This document shows positions 18,628-28,650 of a DNA stretch of 64,000 nt, in pieces. This DNA comes from Dyella kyungheensis (lineage in GTDB: Bacteria > Pseudomonadota > Gammaproteobacteria > Xanthomonadales > Rhodanobacteraceae): assembly GCF_016905005.1 (NCBI RefSeq), contig NZ_JADIKC010000007.1:209717-273716 (forward strand), written 5' to 3'. The stretch's first letter is position 1, and each line of letters opens with the position of its first letter. The position numbers and the translations under genes are program-made. The notes below the pieces were generated by a model. It ran no database searches and was not told where the DNA came from. It saw only the letters and a program-made list of their open reading frames with translations.

Positions 18628-19670
18628 GCGCTGCTCACTCCCGCCTGCGCGAAGGTCGCCATGCGCGAGTGCAGCTCGCAGGCCAGTCGCATCAGCGGAA
18701 CAGCGGTGGCCGCACCGCTACCCTCGCCCAGGCGCAAGCCCAGATCGAGCAGCGGATCGGCCTCCAGCACGGACAGCAGGCGCGCATGACCGCGCTCCTG
18801 CGAACGATGCGCGAAGAACATCCACTGGCGGCACGCCGGATGGATACGCACCGCGGCCAGCGCCGCCGCCGTGGTGATGAAGCCGTCGACCAGCACTGGA
18901 ATACCACGCTGCGCCGCGCCGATATACGCACCGCACAAGGCCGCAATCTCGAAGCCACCGACGCGACCCAACCACGACAACGCATCGTCATCGGCCGGAT
19001 ACAACGCCAGCGCGCGTTCGATCACCGCGACCTTGTGCTGGATGCCCGCTGCGTCCAGGCCGGTGCCTGCACCGGCCAGCGCCCTGGGCGATTCGCGCAG
19101 GAGACCGCAGGCGAGCGCGGCAGCGGAGGTGGTGTTGGCGATGCCCATCTCGCCACCGATGAACAGCTTCGCGCCGGCGTCCTGCGCTGCCTGCGCGCTG
19201 TCGGCACCGGCGCGCAAGGCCAGATCCAGTTGCACGGCGCTCATCGCCGGTCGCTCGCAGAAATTGCCGGTCTGCGGCGCGATGATGGCGCGACGCACGT
19301 TGGGCAGTTCGCCCGGATCGTTCACCGTGCCCAGGTTCACCACTTCCAGCATCGCGCCGAGACTGCGCGCCAGCACGCTGATGGCCGCGCCGCCGTTGGC
19401 GAAGTTGCGGATCATCTCGCCGGTGACGACCTGCGGAAACGCCGACACGCCTTCGGCGGCCACGCCGTGGTCGCCCGCAAAAATACTGATCCACACGGAC
19501 TGCAGCGTGGGCATCGCCACGTGCTGCATGCCGGCCAGCCGCACGGCCAGCGTTTCCAGCGTGCCCAGCGAGCCCGGCGGCTTGGTCAGCTGCGCCTGAT
19601 GATCGAGCGCACGCTGGCGGCTCTCTTCGTCGATGGCGAAGCAGGGTTCGGTCAGCCAGTCTTGGCTCAT
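18624..19670 (-). CDS. cobT: Nicotinate-nucleotide--dimethylbenzimidazole phosphoribosyltransferase
   Basis: CobT activates 5,6-dimethylbenzimidazole (or another base) to the alpha-ribotide that becomes the lower ligand of cobalamin. The 348 residues are typical. The signature [15 protein letters not shown] near residue 318 contains the catalytic glutamate, and [15 protein letters not shown] and [15 protein letters not shown] are family blocks. It overlaps cobU by 4 bp at its start and cobC by 4 bp at its end. Confidence 0.95.
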   Translation of the reverse strand: MSQDWLTEPCFAIDEESRQRALDHQAQLTKPPGSLGTLETLAVRLAGMQHVAMPTLQSVWISIFAGDHGVAAEGVSAFPQVVTGEMIRNFANGGAAISVLARSLGAMLEVVNLGTVNDPGELPNVRRAIIAPQTGNFCERPAMSAVQLDLALRAGADSAQAAQDAGAKLFIGGEMGIANTTSAAALACGLLRESPRALAGAGTGLDAAGIQHKVAVIERALALYPADDDALSWLGRVGGFEIAALCGAYIGAAQRGIPVLVDGFITTAAALAAVRIHPACRQWMFFAHRSQERGHARLLSVLEADPLLDLGLRLGEGSGAATAVPLMRLACELHSRMATFAQAGVSSA

Positions 19671-20188
19671 GTAAGGCTTCCTTTAAGAGGCATCGGCAAA
19701 CCGGCGACCACCAGCACCACCCGCTCGCATTGCGCCGCGAGCAACTGGTGCAGCCGTCCGGCTTCATCCACGAATCGCCGCGTCAGCTCGCCCATGGGCA
19801 CCACGCCCATGCCGACTTCGTTGCTGACCAGCAACACCTGCCCCTTCAACGAAGGCAGCAGGTGCAGGAGCGCGTCGCGTTCGCGCTTGAAATGTTCGCT
19901 ATCGGGATGGCCCAGCAAATTGCTGAGCCAGAGCGTGAGGCAGTCGACCAGCACGCAGCGGCCGGGCCGCGCATGCGTCTGCAGTGCATCGGCGAGTGCC
20001 AGCGGTTCTTCGACGCTGAGCCAGTGAGGCGGACGCTGCGCGCGATGATGCGCAATGCGTGCAGCCATCTCTTCGTCATGCGCCTGCGCGGTGGCGATGT
20101 AGACCACCTCGTGGCCGGATTCGGTCGCCAGCCGTTCGGCCAGCGCGCTCTTGCCGGAGCGCGCGCCGCCCAGGATCAGGGTGCGCAT
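19667..20188 (-). CDS. cobU: Bifunctional adenosylcobinamide kinase / guanylyltransferase
   Basis: CobU phosphorylates adenosylcobinamide and then adds GMP to give adenosylcobinamide-GDP, the CobS substrate. The 173-residue protein has a P-loop [17 protein letters not shown] at its N terminus and the guanylylated-histidine region [14 protein letters not shown]. Its start overlaps the cobQ stop by 13 bp. The order cobU-cobT-cobC-cobS keeps the nucleotide-loop assembly genes together. Confidence 0.95.
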   Translation of the reverse strand: MRTLILGGARSGKSALAERLATESGHEVVYIATAQAHDEEMAARIAHHRAQRPPHWLSVEEPLALADALQTHARPGRCVLVDCLTLWLSNLLGHPDSEHFKRERDALLHLLPSLKGQVLLVSNEVGMGVVPMGELTRRFVDEAGRLHQLLAAQCERVVLVVAGLPMPLKGSLT

Positions 20189-21657
20189 GGCGTGCGCTCC
20201 CTGGGTTGCAGCAGACGCTGCAAGGCGGAAATATCGAGATGCGCTTCGACCGCGTCGGCCAGGCGATCGATGCTCGCTTCGCGCAAAGCATGCATGTCCA
20301 GCGGCGCGGCATCGCGCAGGCCGGCCCAGCCCAGCAATGCGGCGAGCGCCTGCGGTTCGTCGAACAGGCCGTGCATATAGGTGCCGAGGATCTGCCCGTC
20401 CGGCGTCAGCGCGCCGTCCGGCTCGCCCGCACCGAGCCAGCTGGCCGGTTGCCCCAGTGCTGCACCGCGACTGACGCCGCAGTGGATTTCATAGCCGCTC
20501 ACCCGCGAATCCCCAAGGACCAGTTTCCCCTCCACGCGGCGCAACTGCTTGCGCGCCTCCAGCGTGGTCTCCATCTGCAACCAGCCCAGTCCAGCGCTCG
20601 AGCCCGGCTCGCTCTCGATGCCCTGAGGATCATGCACGAACCGCCCCAGCATCTGGAAGCCGCCGCAGATGCCGATCACTTTCCCCCCGTAGCGTAGATG
20701 CCGTGTGATGGTTTCGTTCCAGCCCTGGGCGCGCAGCCAGGCGAGGTCCGCGCGGGTGGATTTGGACCCGGGCAGGACGATCAGATCCGCGGGCGGATGG
20801 GTTTCGTCCGGGCCGATGAAACGAAAGTCCACCTCCGCATGGGCGCCAAAGGCGTCGAAGTCGGTGTGGTTGCTGATGCGCGGCAATGCCGGCACCAGCA
20901 CCCGCAGGCGCGCGGCCTGCTTGCGGGCCGTCTCGCGGGGCAAGGCGTCCTCCGCTTCCAACTGCAGCCCGTGGAGATAGGGCAATACACCAAGCACCGG
21001 CTTGCCCGTTTCGCGCTCCAGCCAATCCAGCCCCGGCTGCAGCAGCGCCATGTCGCCGCGAAAACGATTGATCACGAAACCGACGACGCGTGCCCGCTCG
21101 CTTTCCGAAAGCAGTGCCAGGGTGCCGACGAGGTGCGCGAACACGCCCCCGCGATCGATGTCGGCGATCAGGATCACCGGGCAGTCGACGGCTTCGGCAT
21201 AACCCATGTTGGCGATGTCGCGATCGCGCAGGTTGATCTCGGCCGGACTGCCCGCGCCTTCGACGATCACGGCGTCGTAGCGGTTGGCCAGACGGTGATG
21301 CGAGGCGAGTACGGCATCCATCGCGATGCGCTTGTAGTCGTGGTAGTGGCGCGCGTCCATGTTCGCCACCGGATGCCCGTGCACGATCACCTGCGCGCCG
21401 ATGTCGCTGTTGGGCTTGAGCAAGACCGGGTTGAAGTCGGTGTGCGGCAACAGGCCGGCGGCTTGCGCCTGCACCGCCTGCGCCCGGCCGATCTCGCCGC
21501 CGTCCACGGTGACCGCGGAATTGAGCGCCATGTTCTGCGGCTTGAACGGCGCCACCGACATGCCACGTCGATACGCCCAACGGCACAACGCGGCGACCAG
21601 CGTGCTCTTGCCTGCATCGGAGGTACAGCCCTGCACCATCAGTACGCTGGCGGTCAT
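20176..21657 (-). CDS. cobQ: Cobyric acid synthase
   Basis: CobQ (CbiP) amidates positions b, d, e and g of adenosylcobyrinic acid a,c-diamide using glutamine and ATP. The 493-residue protein starts [19 protein letters not shown], a P-loop-like ATPase domain, and ends with a class I glutamine amidotransferase domain. The nucleophile is in [15 protein letters not shown], and GYEIHCG and a late YMHGLFD supply the other conserved positions. The start is fixed by the family opening and the 4-bp overlap with the cobD stop. Confidence 0.95.
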   Translation of the reverse strand: MTASVLMVQGCTSDAGKSTLVAALCRWAYRRGMSVAPFKPQNMALNSAVTVDGGEIGRAQAVQAQAAGLLPHTDFNPVLLKPNSDIGAQVIVHGHPVANMDARHYHDYKRIAMDAVLASHHRLANRYDAVIVEGAGSPAEINLRDRDIANMGYAEAVDCPVILIADIDRGGVFAHLVGTLALLSESERARVVGFVINRFRGDMALLQPGLDWLERETGKPVLGVLPYLHGLQLEAEDALPRETARKQAARLRVLVPALPRISNHTDFDAFGAHAEVDFRFIGPDETHPPADLIVLPGSKSTRADLAWLRAQGWNETITRHLRYGGKVIGICGGFQMLGRFVHDPQGIESEPGSSAGLGWLQMETTLEARKQLRRVEGKLVLGDSRVSGYEIHCGVSRGAALGQPASWLGAGEPDGALTPDGQILGTYMHGLFDEPQALAALLGWAGLRDAAPLDMHALREASIDRLADAVEAHLDISALQRLLQPRERTPCAP

Positions 21658-22652
21658 GGCGATGATTCCTTGAAGTTCAACGTGCCGAGCGCGCGGTCGA
21701 GTCGCTGCAACGCAGACGCATCGGCGGGCAAGCCGAAACGCAGGCTGGCGGGCGCATTGAATAGCCGGGTCAGGATGCCCTGCTTCGCCAATGCCACGTG
21801 CACGTGCTCGGCGCGTGCGTCCTGCCACCATTGGAAGAAGGCGCTGCCCCCAGTAGGTAACAAGCCATGGCGTGACAATACGGCCGCGAGGCTGTCGCTC
21901 GCTGCGTGCAGCCACTCGCGCGCGCTCGACTGCCACACGCGATCGGCCAGCGCCTGCGTGAGCACATGACGTGCCGGCCCGTTCAATGTCCACGGCCCGA
22001 GCTGTTCGCGTAGTCGTTCGAGCAGTGTGGGATGCGCCGCGACAAATCCGGCGCGCGCGCCCGCCAACCCGAAGAATTTGCCGACCGAGCGGAGCACGAT
22101 CAGTCCCTCGCGATGGGCTTCACGGCACAGGCTGTCGTCCGGCGTGGCATCCATGAAGGCTTCGTCGACCAGCAGCCAGCCGCCGCGTGCGGCGAGCGAC
22201 GCGTGGCAGGCCAACAAAGCTGCGCGCTCGAAACGATCGCCCGCGGGATTGTTCGGATGGATCAGCACGATCACGTCGAAGCGCGAGGCCTCCGCAAGCA
22301 ACACGGACGCCGGCACCGTTTCGACAACGTGTCCTGTACGACGCCATGCATGCGCGTGCTCCTTGTATCCGGGAGCGATCACGCCAATGCGTGAAGCCTG
22401 CCGCAGCGCGGGCAGCGCCTGGATGGCAGCCTGCGATCCGGCCACGGGCAACAGATGCTTCGCTCCGTAATACGCACAGGCAACTTCCATCAGACCATCG
22501 TCATCTTCCGGGAGTCGCTGCCACACCGACGCAGGAATCGGCGGCACCGGCCATCCGAACGGACTGATGCCGGTGGAAAGATCCAGCCATGCATCGGGCG
22601 CCATGCCATAGGTCTGCGCCGCTCGCAGCAGGCGTCCGCCGTGCTCAAGCAT
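21654..22652 (-). CDS. cobD: Threonine-phosphate decarboxylase CobD (aminotransferase class I/II fold)
   Basis: A PLP-dependent enzyme that makes (R)-1-amino-2-propanol phosphate, the linker used by CbiB. The 332-residue protein begins [16 protein letters not shown] with [13 protein letters not shown]. It carries [10 protein letters not shown] and the PLP lysine in [18 protein letters not shown] prefer this start to one 33 bp upstream because the family begins here and it overlaps the cbiB stop by 8 bp. In the other naming scheme this gene is called cobC. Confidence 0.9.
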   Translation of the reverse strand: MLEHGGRLLRAAQTYGMAPDAWLDLSTGISPFGWPVPPIPASVWQRLPEDDDGLMEVACAYYGAKHLLPVAGSQAAIQALPALRQASRIGVIAPGYKEHAHAWRRTGHVVETVPASVLLAEASRFDVIVLIHPNNPAGDRFERAALLACHASLAARGGWLLVDEAFMDATPDDSLCREAHREGLIVLRSVGKFFGLAGARAGFVAAHPTLLERLREQLGPWTLNGPARHVLTQALADRVWQSSAREWLHAASDSLAAVLSRHGLLPTGGSAFFQWWQDARAEHVHVALAKQGILTRLFNAPASLRFGLPADASALQRLDRALGTLNFKESSP

Positions 22653-23574
22653 GCGAGGCTCCCCAACGGACGATGCCGAGCACAACCATCACGGCCAGCC
22701 ACAACATCACGCCGCGACGAACCAGCTGCAGCGCGCGCACGATGGAACGCGCATCGGCGGGCTCGCCTTCGCCCAGTGCTGGCCGGGGTTCCCACACGCC
22801 GTCGTAAGGCGCGGCACCGCCAAGGCACACGCCCAGCGCGCCGGCACCGGCAGCCATCACCGGGCCCGCATTGGGGCTGTCCCATTGCGGCGCCTGTACG
22901 CGCCAACAACGCCATGCGCGCGCCGCATCGCCCAGCAATCCATAGCTGAGCGCGGTCAAGCGCGCCGGCAGGAAGTTGAGTACGTCATCGAAGCGCGCCG
23001 CCGCCCAGCCGAAGCACTCATAGCGCGCGTTGCGATAACCCCACATGGCGTCCAGCGTATTGGCCAGCCGGTACAACACAGCGCCCGGCACACCCAGCAC
23101 AGCGAACCAGAACAGCGCGCCGAACACGGCATCGTTGCCGTTCTCCAGCACCGATTCGGTCGCCGCGGCGGCGACCTGCACGTCGTCCAGCGACACCGTG
23201 TCGCGACTCACCATGCGCCCAACGGCCGTTCGCGCACCGAGGATATCGCCCGCTTCGAGTGCGCGAGCCACTGGCATGGCGTGATCGCTCAAGCTGCGCA
23301 GACCGATCACCAGATAAAGCACTACAGCCTGATAGACGAACCACAGCCACGGCGCGACATGCATGAGCCATGCGCCGAACGCCCAGGCAGCGAACACGAC
23401 GGGCAGCACGACCGCGCACCACGATGCGATACCCGACGAGCGACGGTCGCGATAAAGGCGCGATTCGACGAAGTTCGCCAGACGTCCAAACGCCACCAAG
23501 GGATGGAACCGCCGCGGCTCGCCCAGCCACGCATCCAGCAGCACCGCTGCGACCATGGCCAGGGCCATTGTCAT
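22645..23574 (-). CDS. cbiB: Adenosylcobinamide-phosphate synthase CbiB
   Basis: An inner-membrane protein that attaches aminopropanol (phosphate) to adenosylcobyric acid. The 309 residues contain the family start [24 protein letters not shown] and blocks [14 protein letters not shown] and [19 protein letters not shown], with several membrane helices. The true start may be the ATG two codons later. It overlaps cobB by 4 bp and cobD by 8 bp, which indicates tight translational coupling. Named cobD in the Pseudomonas denitrificans scheme. Confidence 0.94.
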   Translation of the reverse strand: MTMALAMVAAVLLDAWLGEPRRFHPLVAFGRLANFVESRLYRDRRSSGIASWCAVVLPVVFAAWAFGAWLMHVAPWLWFVYQAVVLYLVIGLRSLSDHAMPVARALEAGDILGARTAVGRMVSRDTVSLDDVQVAAAATESVLENGNDAVFGALFWFAVLGVPGAVLYRLANTLDAMWGYRNARYECFGWAAARFDDVLNFLPARLTALSYGLLGDAARAWRCWRVQAPQWDSPNAGPVMAAGAGALGVCLGGAAPYDGVWEPRPALGEGEPADARSIVRALQLVRRGVMLWLAVMVVLGIVRWGASHA

Positions 23575-24869
23575 GGCTGGAACAACGCCACTGCAGCGGT
23601 GGGATTCGAGGGAAAGTACAGGTGCATGAAGCTCGCGGTGAAGCGTCCGCGCCGGTACACGCCCTCCCGGCTGGGACCGCCATCCGGATTCGTCGCCATG
23701 GCCAGTGGCGCCTCGCCGATCTGCGCAAGGGCGTAGTGGAAGGTGTGGCCGCGCAACTCACCTTCGGGCAGGCCGATCGACTGCATGCCCAATCCACCCA
23801 GCCGCGCCTGCATCGCTGCATGGCCGCGCAACAGACCCGCCATGGGAAAAGCGACGCCATCGGTTCCGGCAAGGGAGTCCAGCGCGTAAAGCATGCCGCC
23901 GCATTCGGCGAGCAAGGGCCGGCGCGCATTCACGTGATCGTGCAAGGCATGGCGCAGCGCATCGTTCGCGGCGAGCGCCGGCAGATGCAATTCCGGATAG
24001 CCGCCCGGCAGCCACGCGGCGTCGCACTCCGGCAGCGGCTCACCGGCCAGCGGCGAGAAGAAGCGCAACTCGGCGCCCGCCTCGCGCAACAGATCGAGGT
24101 TGGCCGGATACAGAAAGCAGAAGGCCGCATCGCGGGCGATGGCGATGCGGCAGCCGTGCAGCGTGGCCGGTACCGAAGCGCGCGATGCCGCAGGAAAGGC
24201 CACGGGCGTGGGAAGCTCGGCGGAAGCATGGGTTGCCCAGGCGTCCGCCAACGCGTCCAGCCGCGCATCGATATCGCCCAGTTCGCCGGCCGCCACCAGG
24301 CCCAGATGCCGCTCGGGCAATGCCAGCGACGCATCGCGCGGCAACGCACCCAGCCAATGCAGATGGGACGGCACACTGCCTGCGAGCAACTGCGCGTGAT
24401 ACGCGCTGCCGACACGATTGGCGGCAACGCCGTGCACAAGGAGCCCTTCGCGATAGTTGGCCAGACCCAAGGCCAGGGCACCGAACGTCTGCGCCATCGC
24501 CGAGCCGTCGATCACGGCCAGCACAGGCACGCCAAAGCGCTGCGCCAGGTCGGCGCTCGACAGGCCGCCATCGAACAGGCCCATCACGCCTTCGATCAGC
24601 AAAAGATCCGCGTCGCCGGCCGCTTCATGCAAGCGCGCGCGCACGTCGTCCTCGCCGTTCATCCATAGATCGAGCTGGTACACGGGCGCGCCGCTGGCGC
24701 GCTCCAGCACCATCGGATCGAGAAAGTCGGGGCCGGTCTTGAACACGCGCACACGCCGGCCCTGGCGCACATGCCAGCGCGCCAGCGCAGCGGTCACCGA
24801 GGTCTTGCCTTGTCCCGATGCGGGTGCCGAGATCAGCAGCGCGGGACAGGATGTGTTCGTATCGCTCAT
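23571..24869 (-). CDS. cobB: Cobyrinic acid a,c-diamide synthase
   Basis: CobB (CbiA) amidates the a and c side chains of cobyrinic or hydrogenobyrinic acid. The 432 residues comprise an N-terminal ATPase domain ([20 protein letters not shown], then [12 protein letters not shown]) and a C-terminal glutamine amidotransferase domain with the nucleophile in [15 protein letters not shown]. The position of this gene right after cobO and before cbiB-cobD-cobQ completes the side-chain half of the pathway. 46 bp separate it from cobO, the widest gap among the coupled genes. Confidence 0.94.
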   Translation of the reverse strand: MSDTNTSCPALLISAPASGQGKTSVTAALARWHVRQGRRVRVFKTGPDFLDPMVLERASGAPVYQLDLWMNGEDDVRARLHEAAGDADLLLIEGVMGLFDGGLSSADLAQRFGVPVLAVIDGSAMAQTFGALALGLANYREGLLVHGVAANRVGSAYHAQLLAGSVPSHLHWLGALPRDASLALPERHLGLVAAGELGDIDARLDALADAWATHASAELPTPVAFPAASRASVPATLHGCRIAIARDAAFCFLYPANLDLLREAGAELRFFSPLAGEPLPECDAAWLPGGYPELHLPALAANDALRHALHDHVNARRPLLAECGGMLYALDSLAGTDGVAFPMAGLLRGHAAMQARLGGLGMQSIGLPEGELRGHTFHYALAQIGEAPLAMATNPDGGPSREGVYRRGRFTASFMHLYFPSNPTAAVALFQP

Positions 24870-24915
24870 CGCCGACTCCGGTCGTTCACTCGCATGCTTC
24901 AGCAGGGAAAATGCG

Positions 24916-25536
24916 TCAGAGCTCGATGCCCTTCTGCGCCTTGATGCCCGCCTGGAACGCGTGCTTCACCAGGCGCATCTCGGTCACCGTATCGGCCAGT
25001 TCCACCAGTGTGTCCGGCGCTCCGCGACCGGTGATCACCACGTGCTGCTGCGGCGGACGCGCCTTGAGCGCTTCGCACACCTTCGCCACGTCGACATAGC
25101 CCTTCACCAGGGCGATGTTGAGTTCATCGAGCAGCACGAAGTCGATCGAGGCATCGGCCAGCATATCGGCCGCCACCTTCCATGCCGCTTCCGCCGCCTC
25201 GATATCGCGCGCCTTGTCCTGGGTTTCCCAGGTATAGCCTTCGCCCATCACGTGGTAATCGAGCTCGTCGGGAAAGCGGCGGAAGAACGCTTCTTCGCCG
25301 GTGGAAAAACTGCCCTTGATGAACTGCACCACGCCGCAACGAAAACCGTGCCCCAGCGAACGCGCCAGCATGCCGAAGCCCGACGAACTCTTGCCCTTGC
25401 CGTTGCCGGTATTCACCACCAGCACGCCGCGTTCGATGGTGGCGCGGGCGATCTTCCGGTCGACCAGCTCCTTCTTGCGCTGCATGCGCTCGCGGTGGCG
25501 TTCTTCCGGATCGGTCTGTTCGGGCGTGTCGCTCAT
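24916..25536 (-). CDS. cobO: Cob(I)alamin adenosyltransferase, CobA/CobO type
   Basis: This ATP:corrinoid adenosyltransferase adds the 5'-deoxyadenosyl group to cob(I)yrinic acid diamide, cobinamide or cobalamin. The 206-residue protein has the P-loop VVNTGNGKGKSSSGFGML near residue 40 and conserved GYTWETQDK, LDELNIAL and VITGRGAPDTLVELADTVTEM. It starts 2 bp after the stop of the upstream membrane-protein gene. With BtuB and that membrane protein it links uptake directly to adenosylation. Confidence 0.96.
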   Translation of the reverse strand: MSDTPEQTDPEERHRERMQRKKELVDRKIARATIERGVLVVNTGNGKGKSSSGFGMLARSLGHGFRCGVVQFIKGSFSTGEEAFFRRFPDELDYHVMGEGYTWETQDKARDIEAAEAAWKVAADMLADASIDFVLLDELNIALVKGYVDVAKVCEALKARPPQQHVVITGRGAPDTLVELADTVTEMRLVKHAFQAGIKAQKGIEL

Positions 25537-25538
25537 GC

Positions 25539-26117
25539 TCAGGCCTCCTTTTCATGCGCCGCGGAAGCGGAGGCCATGCGCGCGATCACCGCATGCAGCA
25601 CCAGCGCCACGGCGACATAACTGATCGTGGTGCGCATGAACAGCGGACCCCACTGCCACAGGCGCGACAGGTATTCGGTCATATGCGGTTGCGCATAACG
25701 GCCGCCCAGCCAATAGAACGAACCGTTGGAAACCGCGAAGGACAGCACCGCCGCCACCAACGCCACGCCAAACGCGCCCAGCAGCGACAGCGCGCCCTGA
25801 TCCACGCGCGGCGCATACCAGCGGCCGGCGTACCACAGCACCGCATAGGCCAGGGGCAGGAACGAGTAGGCCAGCGTCACGCAGAAATCGCTCACGCCGG
25901 CATAGCTGATGGACACCCAGTCCAGCGCCACGGCGAGCAGCACCATCGCCACGAACGTCCAATGCCTGCGCAGATACAGACCGCCCAGGAAGAACACCGC
26001 CATCGAAGCATCAGGCAGATGCAGCATGTCGCCGAAATGCTTGAAGCGGGTGGCGATCATCACCGCCACCAAGACCAGCCACAGCGCGTTGAAACGGGAA
26101 CCGGAGAGTGCTTTCAC
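25539..26117 (-). CDS. BtuM-like integral membrane protein, candidate cobalamin transporter
   Basis: A 192-residue protein with about six membrane helices and no enzyme motif. It sits between btuB and cobO under the cobalamin riboswitch, where an inner-membrane B12 or cobinamide transporter would be expected; no btuCD-type ABC transporter is in the window. Size, HLPDASMAVFFLGG near the N terminus, and a single cysteine at residue 79 (SDFCVTL) fit the BtuM family of solitary ECF S-component-like B12 transporters, whose studied member uses a cysteine near residue 80 to ligate cobalt (from memory). GTG at 26117 has AGGAG 7 bp upstream and is preferred to ATG at 26141, which has no such site. The family call is an inference. 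Confidence 0.6.
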   Translation of the reverse strand: MKALSGSRFNALWLVLVAVMIATRFKHFGDMLHLPDASMAVFFLGGLYLRRHWTFVAMVLLAVALDWVSISYAGVSDFCVTLAYSFLPLAYAVLWYAGRWYAPRVDQGALSLLGAFGVALVAAVLSFAVSNGSFYWLGGRYAQPHMTEYLSRLWQWGPLFMRTTISYVAVALVLHAVIARMASASAAHEKEA

Positions 26118-26181
26118 GAAACGACTCCTGATCGAAGGCATCGAAAAACGCCGAGACCCTTGCAGGCCCCGGCGTCATGGC

Positions 26182-28050
26182 TTACTGCGCAGGCTGATAA
26201 CGCAGGGTCAACATGTAGTTACGACCCGGCTGGTTGTAGTACCAGGCGGTCTCGTAGTCCTTGCCGAAGGCATTGTTGAGCGCCAGCTGCAGCTTGAAGT
26301 CGCGCGAGATGGCATACGCCACGCGCAGGTTGGTGATGGCATAGCCGCCCAGCGGATGCTGGTTGGCCAGGTCGTCGTAGCGACGGCCCGAGACATACCA
26401 GGTGCCGCCCACGCTGAAGTCGCCGAAGCTGCGATCGAGATCGATGTTGCCGGTCTGGCGCGCACGGCGCGGCAACAGGTTGCCTTCGTAGGCGGCCGAT
26501 TCGTCGCGCGGATCCAGCCAGGTGGCCGTACCCGTCACCAGCCAGCTCAGCACGTGTCCGCTCACCACGCCTTCCGCACCGCGGATGCGTGCCTCGTCCA
26601 CATTGCCCGGTGCCTGCGTCGCTGCGTCGTAGGTGATCAGGTCGGTCACGTTGTTGCGGAACGCATTCAACGACCAGTAGCCCCACCCGTAGTTGCCGCG
26701 CAAACCCAGCTCGATATTCTTCGAGCGCTCGGGTTTCAGATCCGGATTGCCGTAGTACGGGTAGTACAGATCGTTGAAGGTCGGCGCCTTGAACGCGGTG
26801 CCGTAGCTGGCGGTGAGGCGCAGGGTCTGGGTGAAGTCCCAGCCCCACAGCACGCTGCCGGTGTTCTTGCTGCCGAACTGGCTGTTGTCGTCGTGGCGCA
26901 CGCTGGCCTGCACGGACTGGCTGCCAAAGGTCTGCTGCCACTGCGCGAACACGCCGCGATCGATGCGGCTGTCGACCGGCAAGCCGGTGAATGCATTGTT
27001 GTAGCCTGCCGTGCTGTCCACTTGGTCGCGCTGCCAGTCGAAGCCCGTGCTGAGCAAGCCGCCCCAGAAGCCGACATCCGCCTGCAGCGTGCCGATGTCG
27101 CGGTGCGTGTCGAAGCGATCGACGTAGACGCCCTGGTAGAAGTCCTTGCTGAAGTCGCCGCTGGTGCCGAGGCTGAGCGTGAGCTTCACGTTGGACGCCG
27201 GTCGATAGTGCACGCTGCCGCCCACGATCTGCGTGGCGCTCTCGTCGGAGTCGGTATACGTGCCGTCGTAGTAGTTGTGACCTTCGCTGCGGAACAGGCG
27301 AACGTCCGCATCCCATTGCTCATCGAACTTGTAGCCGCCCTGCAGGGTCAGCGCGTTGTTGCGATAGCCGTCCTTGTCCGGCTGGTCGGCAAAGCAGGCG
27401 GCGCCGACTTCAGCCGCACCGACGCGACAGGAATTGATGCCGTGGGTCTGGTCGTGCGACGCCTCCAGCGAGTACCAGGCATCGCCACTCTTGCCGGCAA
27501 AACCGGCCGAACCAGTCAGCGTGCTGTAGCTGCCCACGCCCAGGCTGAAGGACGGCACGAACGCGCCTTCCGGGCGGCGGGTGAAGATCTGGATCACGCC
27601 GCCGATCGCTTCGGAGCCATACAGGCTGGAGAACGGACCGCGCACGATCTCGATGCGTTCGATCTGTTCGAGCGGGATGTCCTGCAGCGCAGCCGTGCCC
27701 AGCGTGGCCGAACCGATCTTGATGCCGTCGATCATCACCAGCACATGATCGGCTTCGGTGCCGCGCAGGAACGCACTGGTGGCCTTGCCCGGACCGCCGT
27801 TGTTGACGATGGACATGCCCGGCGTGCCGCGCAACAGCTCGCCCAGCGAGGCCGGCTGCAGGCGCTCGATATCGGCGCGGTCGATCACCGTCACCGCGGA
27901 CAGCGTCAGGTTCTGGGTCTGCTCGGTACGCGTGGCCGTGACCACCACGCCGTCGAGATTGGTGGTGTCGTCGGCGAACGCCGGCAAAATGATGGTCAAG
28001 AGCGCCGTCGCCAGTACGGAGCGACGGATCGTGGAAAGTCGGATGGTCAA
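26182..28050 (-). CDS. btuB: TonB-dependent vitamin B12 receptor BtuB
   Basis: An outer-membrane 22-strand barrel with plug that imports cobalamin with TonB energy. From the TTG start the protein is 622 residues. A signal peptide ends PAFADD, a TonB box is seen in LDGVVVTATRTEQ, and the plug contains IERIEIVRGPFSSLYGSEAIGG. The chain ends in the aromatic-rich strand YMLTLRYQPAQ. TTG at 28050 is chosen because GAGGAG lies 7 bp upstream and the signal peptide follows directly; in-frame codons further up fall inside the riboswitch. It heads the cobalamin operon. Confidence 0.93.
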   Translation of the reverse strand: MTIRLSTIRRSVLATALLTIILPAFADDTTNLDGVVVTATRTEQTQNLTLSAVTVIDRADIERLQPASLGELLRGTPGMSIVNNGGPGKATSAFLRGTEADHVLVMIDGIKIGSATLGTAALQDIPLEQIERIEIVRGPFSSLYGSEAIGGVIQIFTRRPEGAFVPSFSLGVGSYSTLTGSAGFAGKSGDAWYSLEASHDQTHGINSCRVGAAEVGAACFADQPDKDGYRNNALTLQGGYKFDEQWDADVRLFRSEGHNYYDGTYTDSDESATQIVGGSVHYRPASNVKLTLSLGTSGDFSKDFYQGVYVDRFDTHRDIGTLQADVGFWGGLLSTGFDWQRDQVDSTAGYNNAFTGLPVDSRIDRGVFAQWQQTFGSQSVQASVRHDDNSQFGSKNTGSVLWGWDFTQTLRLTASYGTAFKAPTFNDLYYPYYGNPDLKPERSKNIELGLRGNYGWGYWSLNAFRNNVTDLITYDAATQAPGNVDEARIRGAEGVVSGHVLSWLVTGTATWLDPRDESAAYEGNLLPRRARQTGNIDLDRSFGDFSVGGTWYVSGRRYDDLANQHPLGGYAITNLRVAYAISRDFKLQLALNNAFGKDYETAWYYNQPGRNYMLTLRYQPAQ

Positions 28051-28171
28051 AGTACTGCTCCTCAACCGCGCCTGCCCGCGCGGATCGCATGGAAAATAGA
28101 CAGGCGGAAGGAGCGTGGCGGCCGTGCGCGTGCGCGGCATCCATGACACGGCCCACCGCCAGTCTGGTCGT

Positions 28172-28356
28172 ACCTCAAGGCCGGTCTCCGGGCTCGCGGG
28201 CGAAGACGTCACGTCTTCCGGAACGACGCCTTCCCATGCGCTTGGCACAGTGGCTGATGTCGCTCCGCCGATCCCCATCTGGATCGCGCCTGCCTACCGT
28301 TGCGGGGGCAGCTCCGGAATAGGCGCCTAAGCGCCGCACCGGATTCCCGTTTCAAC
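28172..28356 (-). promoter_or_regulatory. Cobalamin riboswitch
   Basis: On the minus strand the btuB leader carries the conserved cobalamin aptamer: GAAACGGGAATCCGGTG at the 5' side, the B12 box GCTGCCCCCGCAACGGTA (28295-28312), the GCCACTG and GGGAAGG blocks, and GAGCCCGGAGACCGGCC closing the core near 28181-28197. About 120 bp separate it from the btuB start. Adenosylcobalamin binding would be expected to shut off the whole eleven-gene operon. Whether control is by termination or by masking the GAGGAG site is not clear; no T-run terminator is seen. Confidence 0.95.
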
Positions 28357-28481
28357 TCCCAGCCGACTGGCTGGGGGTCACCTCAGGTCCGGGGATGGTA
28401 GCAGAGTGAGGCGTGTGGCCGCTGGGGCGAGGCAGGTTTTGGGGTGAGCCGTCTCGCCGGTTTCGTTCGTGCGCACGGTCC

Positions 28482-28562
28482 TGTGGGAGCGCACCCTGTG
28501 CGCGACAGCCGCGCTGGAGAGACCGCTCCGTAGGTTTGTCGCGCACAGGGTGCGCTCCCACA
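28482..28562. repeat. REP doublet A (REPIN-like)
   Basis: Left arm 28482-28506 starting TGTGGGAGCGCACCCTGTGC and exact inverted right arm 28538-28562. The 31-bp centre contains CCGCTCCGTAGG. It forms the left part of composite element copy 1. Confidence 0.9.
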
Positions 28563-28573
28563 GTAGATCCGCA

Positions 28574-28650
28574 GCTCCTGGCTCCTGGCTCTTGGCTCTT
28601 GGCTCTTGGCTCTTGGCTCTTGGCTCTTGGCTCTTGGCTCTTGGCTCTCG
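28574..28650. repeat. Heptamer tandem repeat (GCTCTTG)n
   Basis: Eleven consecutive 7-bp units: two GCTCCTG, eight GCTCTTG (28588-28643) and one GCTCTCG. Any apparent protein here is a Ser-Trp-Leu-Leu-Ala-Leu-Gly low-complexity artefact. A related tract with hexamers (GGCTCC) and heptamers lies at 63773-63844. Such tracts are prone to slippage, so the copy number is expected to vary between strains. Confidence 0.95.

Noticed and set aside
25909..28146. A 745-codon open frame on the plus strand opposite btuB
   Set aside because: Shadow of btuB; the minus strand encodes a complete TonB receptor with riboswitch and signal peptide.
21993..28300. An extended N terminus for cobQ and btuB from upstream in-frame codons
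   Set aside because: The longer starts lack family similarity; for btuB they run through the riboswitch, and for cobQ through the end of cobD.
28574..28650. Possible CRISPR array
   Set aside because: Units are 7 bp and contiguous, without spacers and without cas genes nearby.
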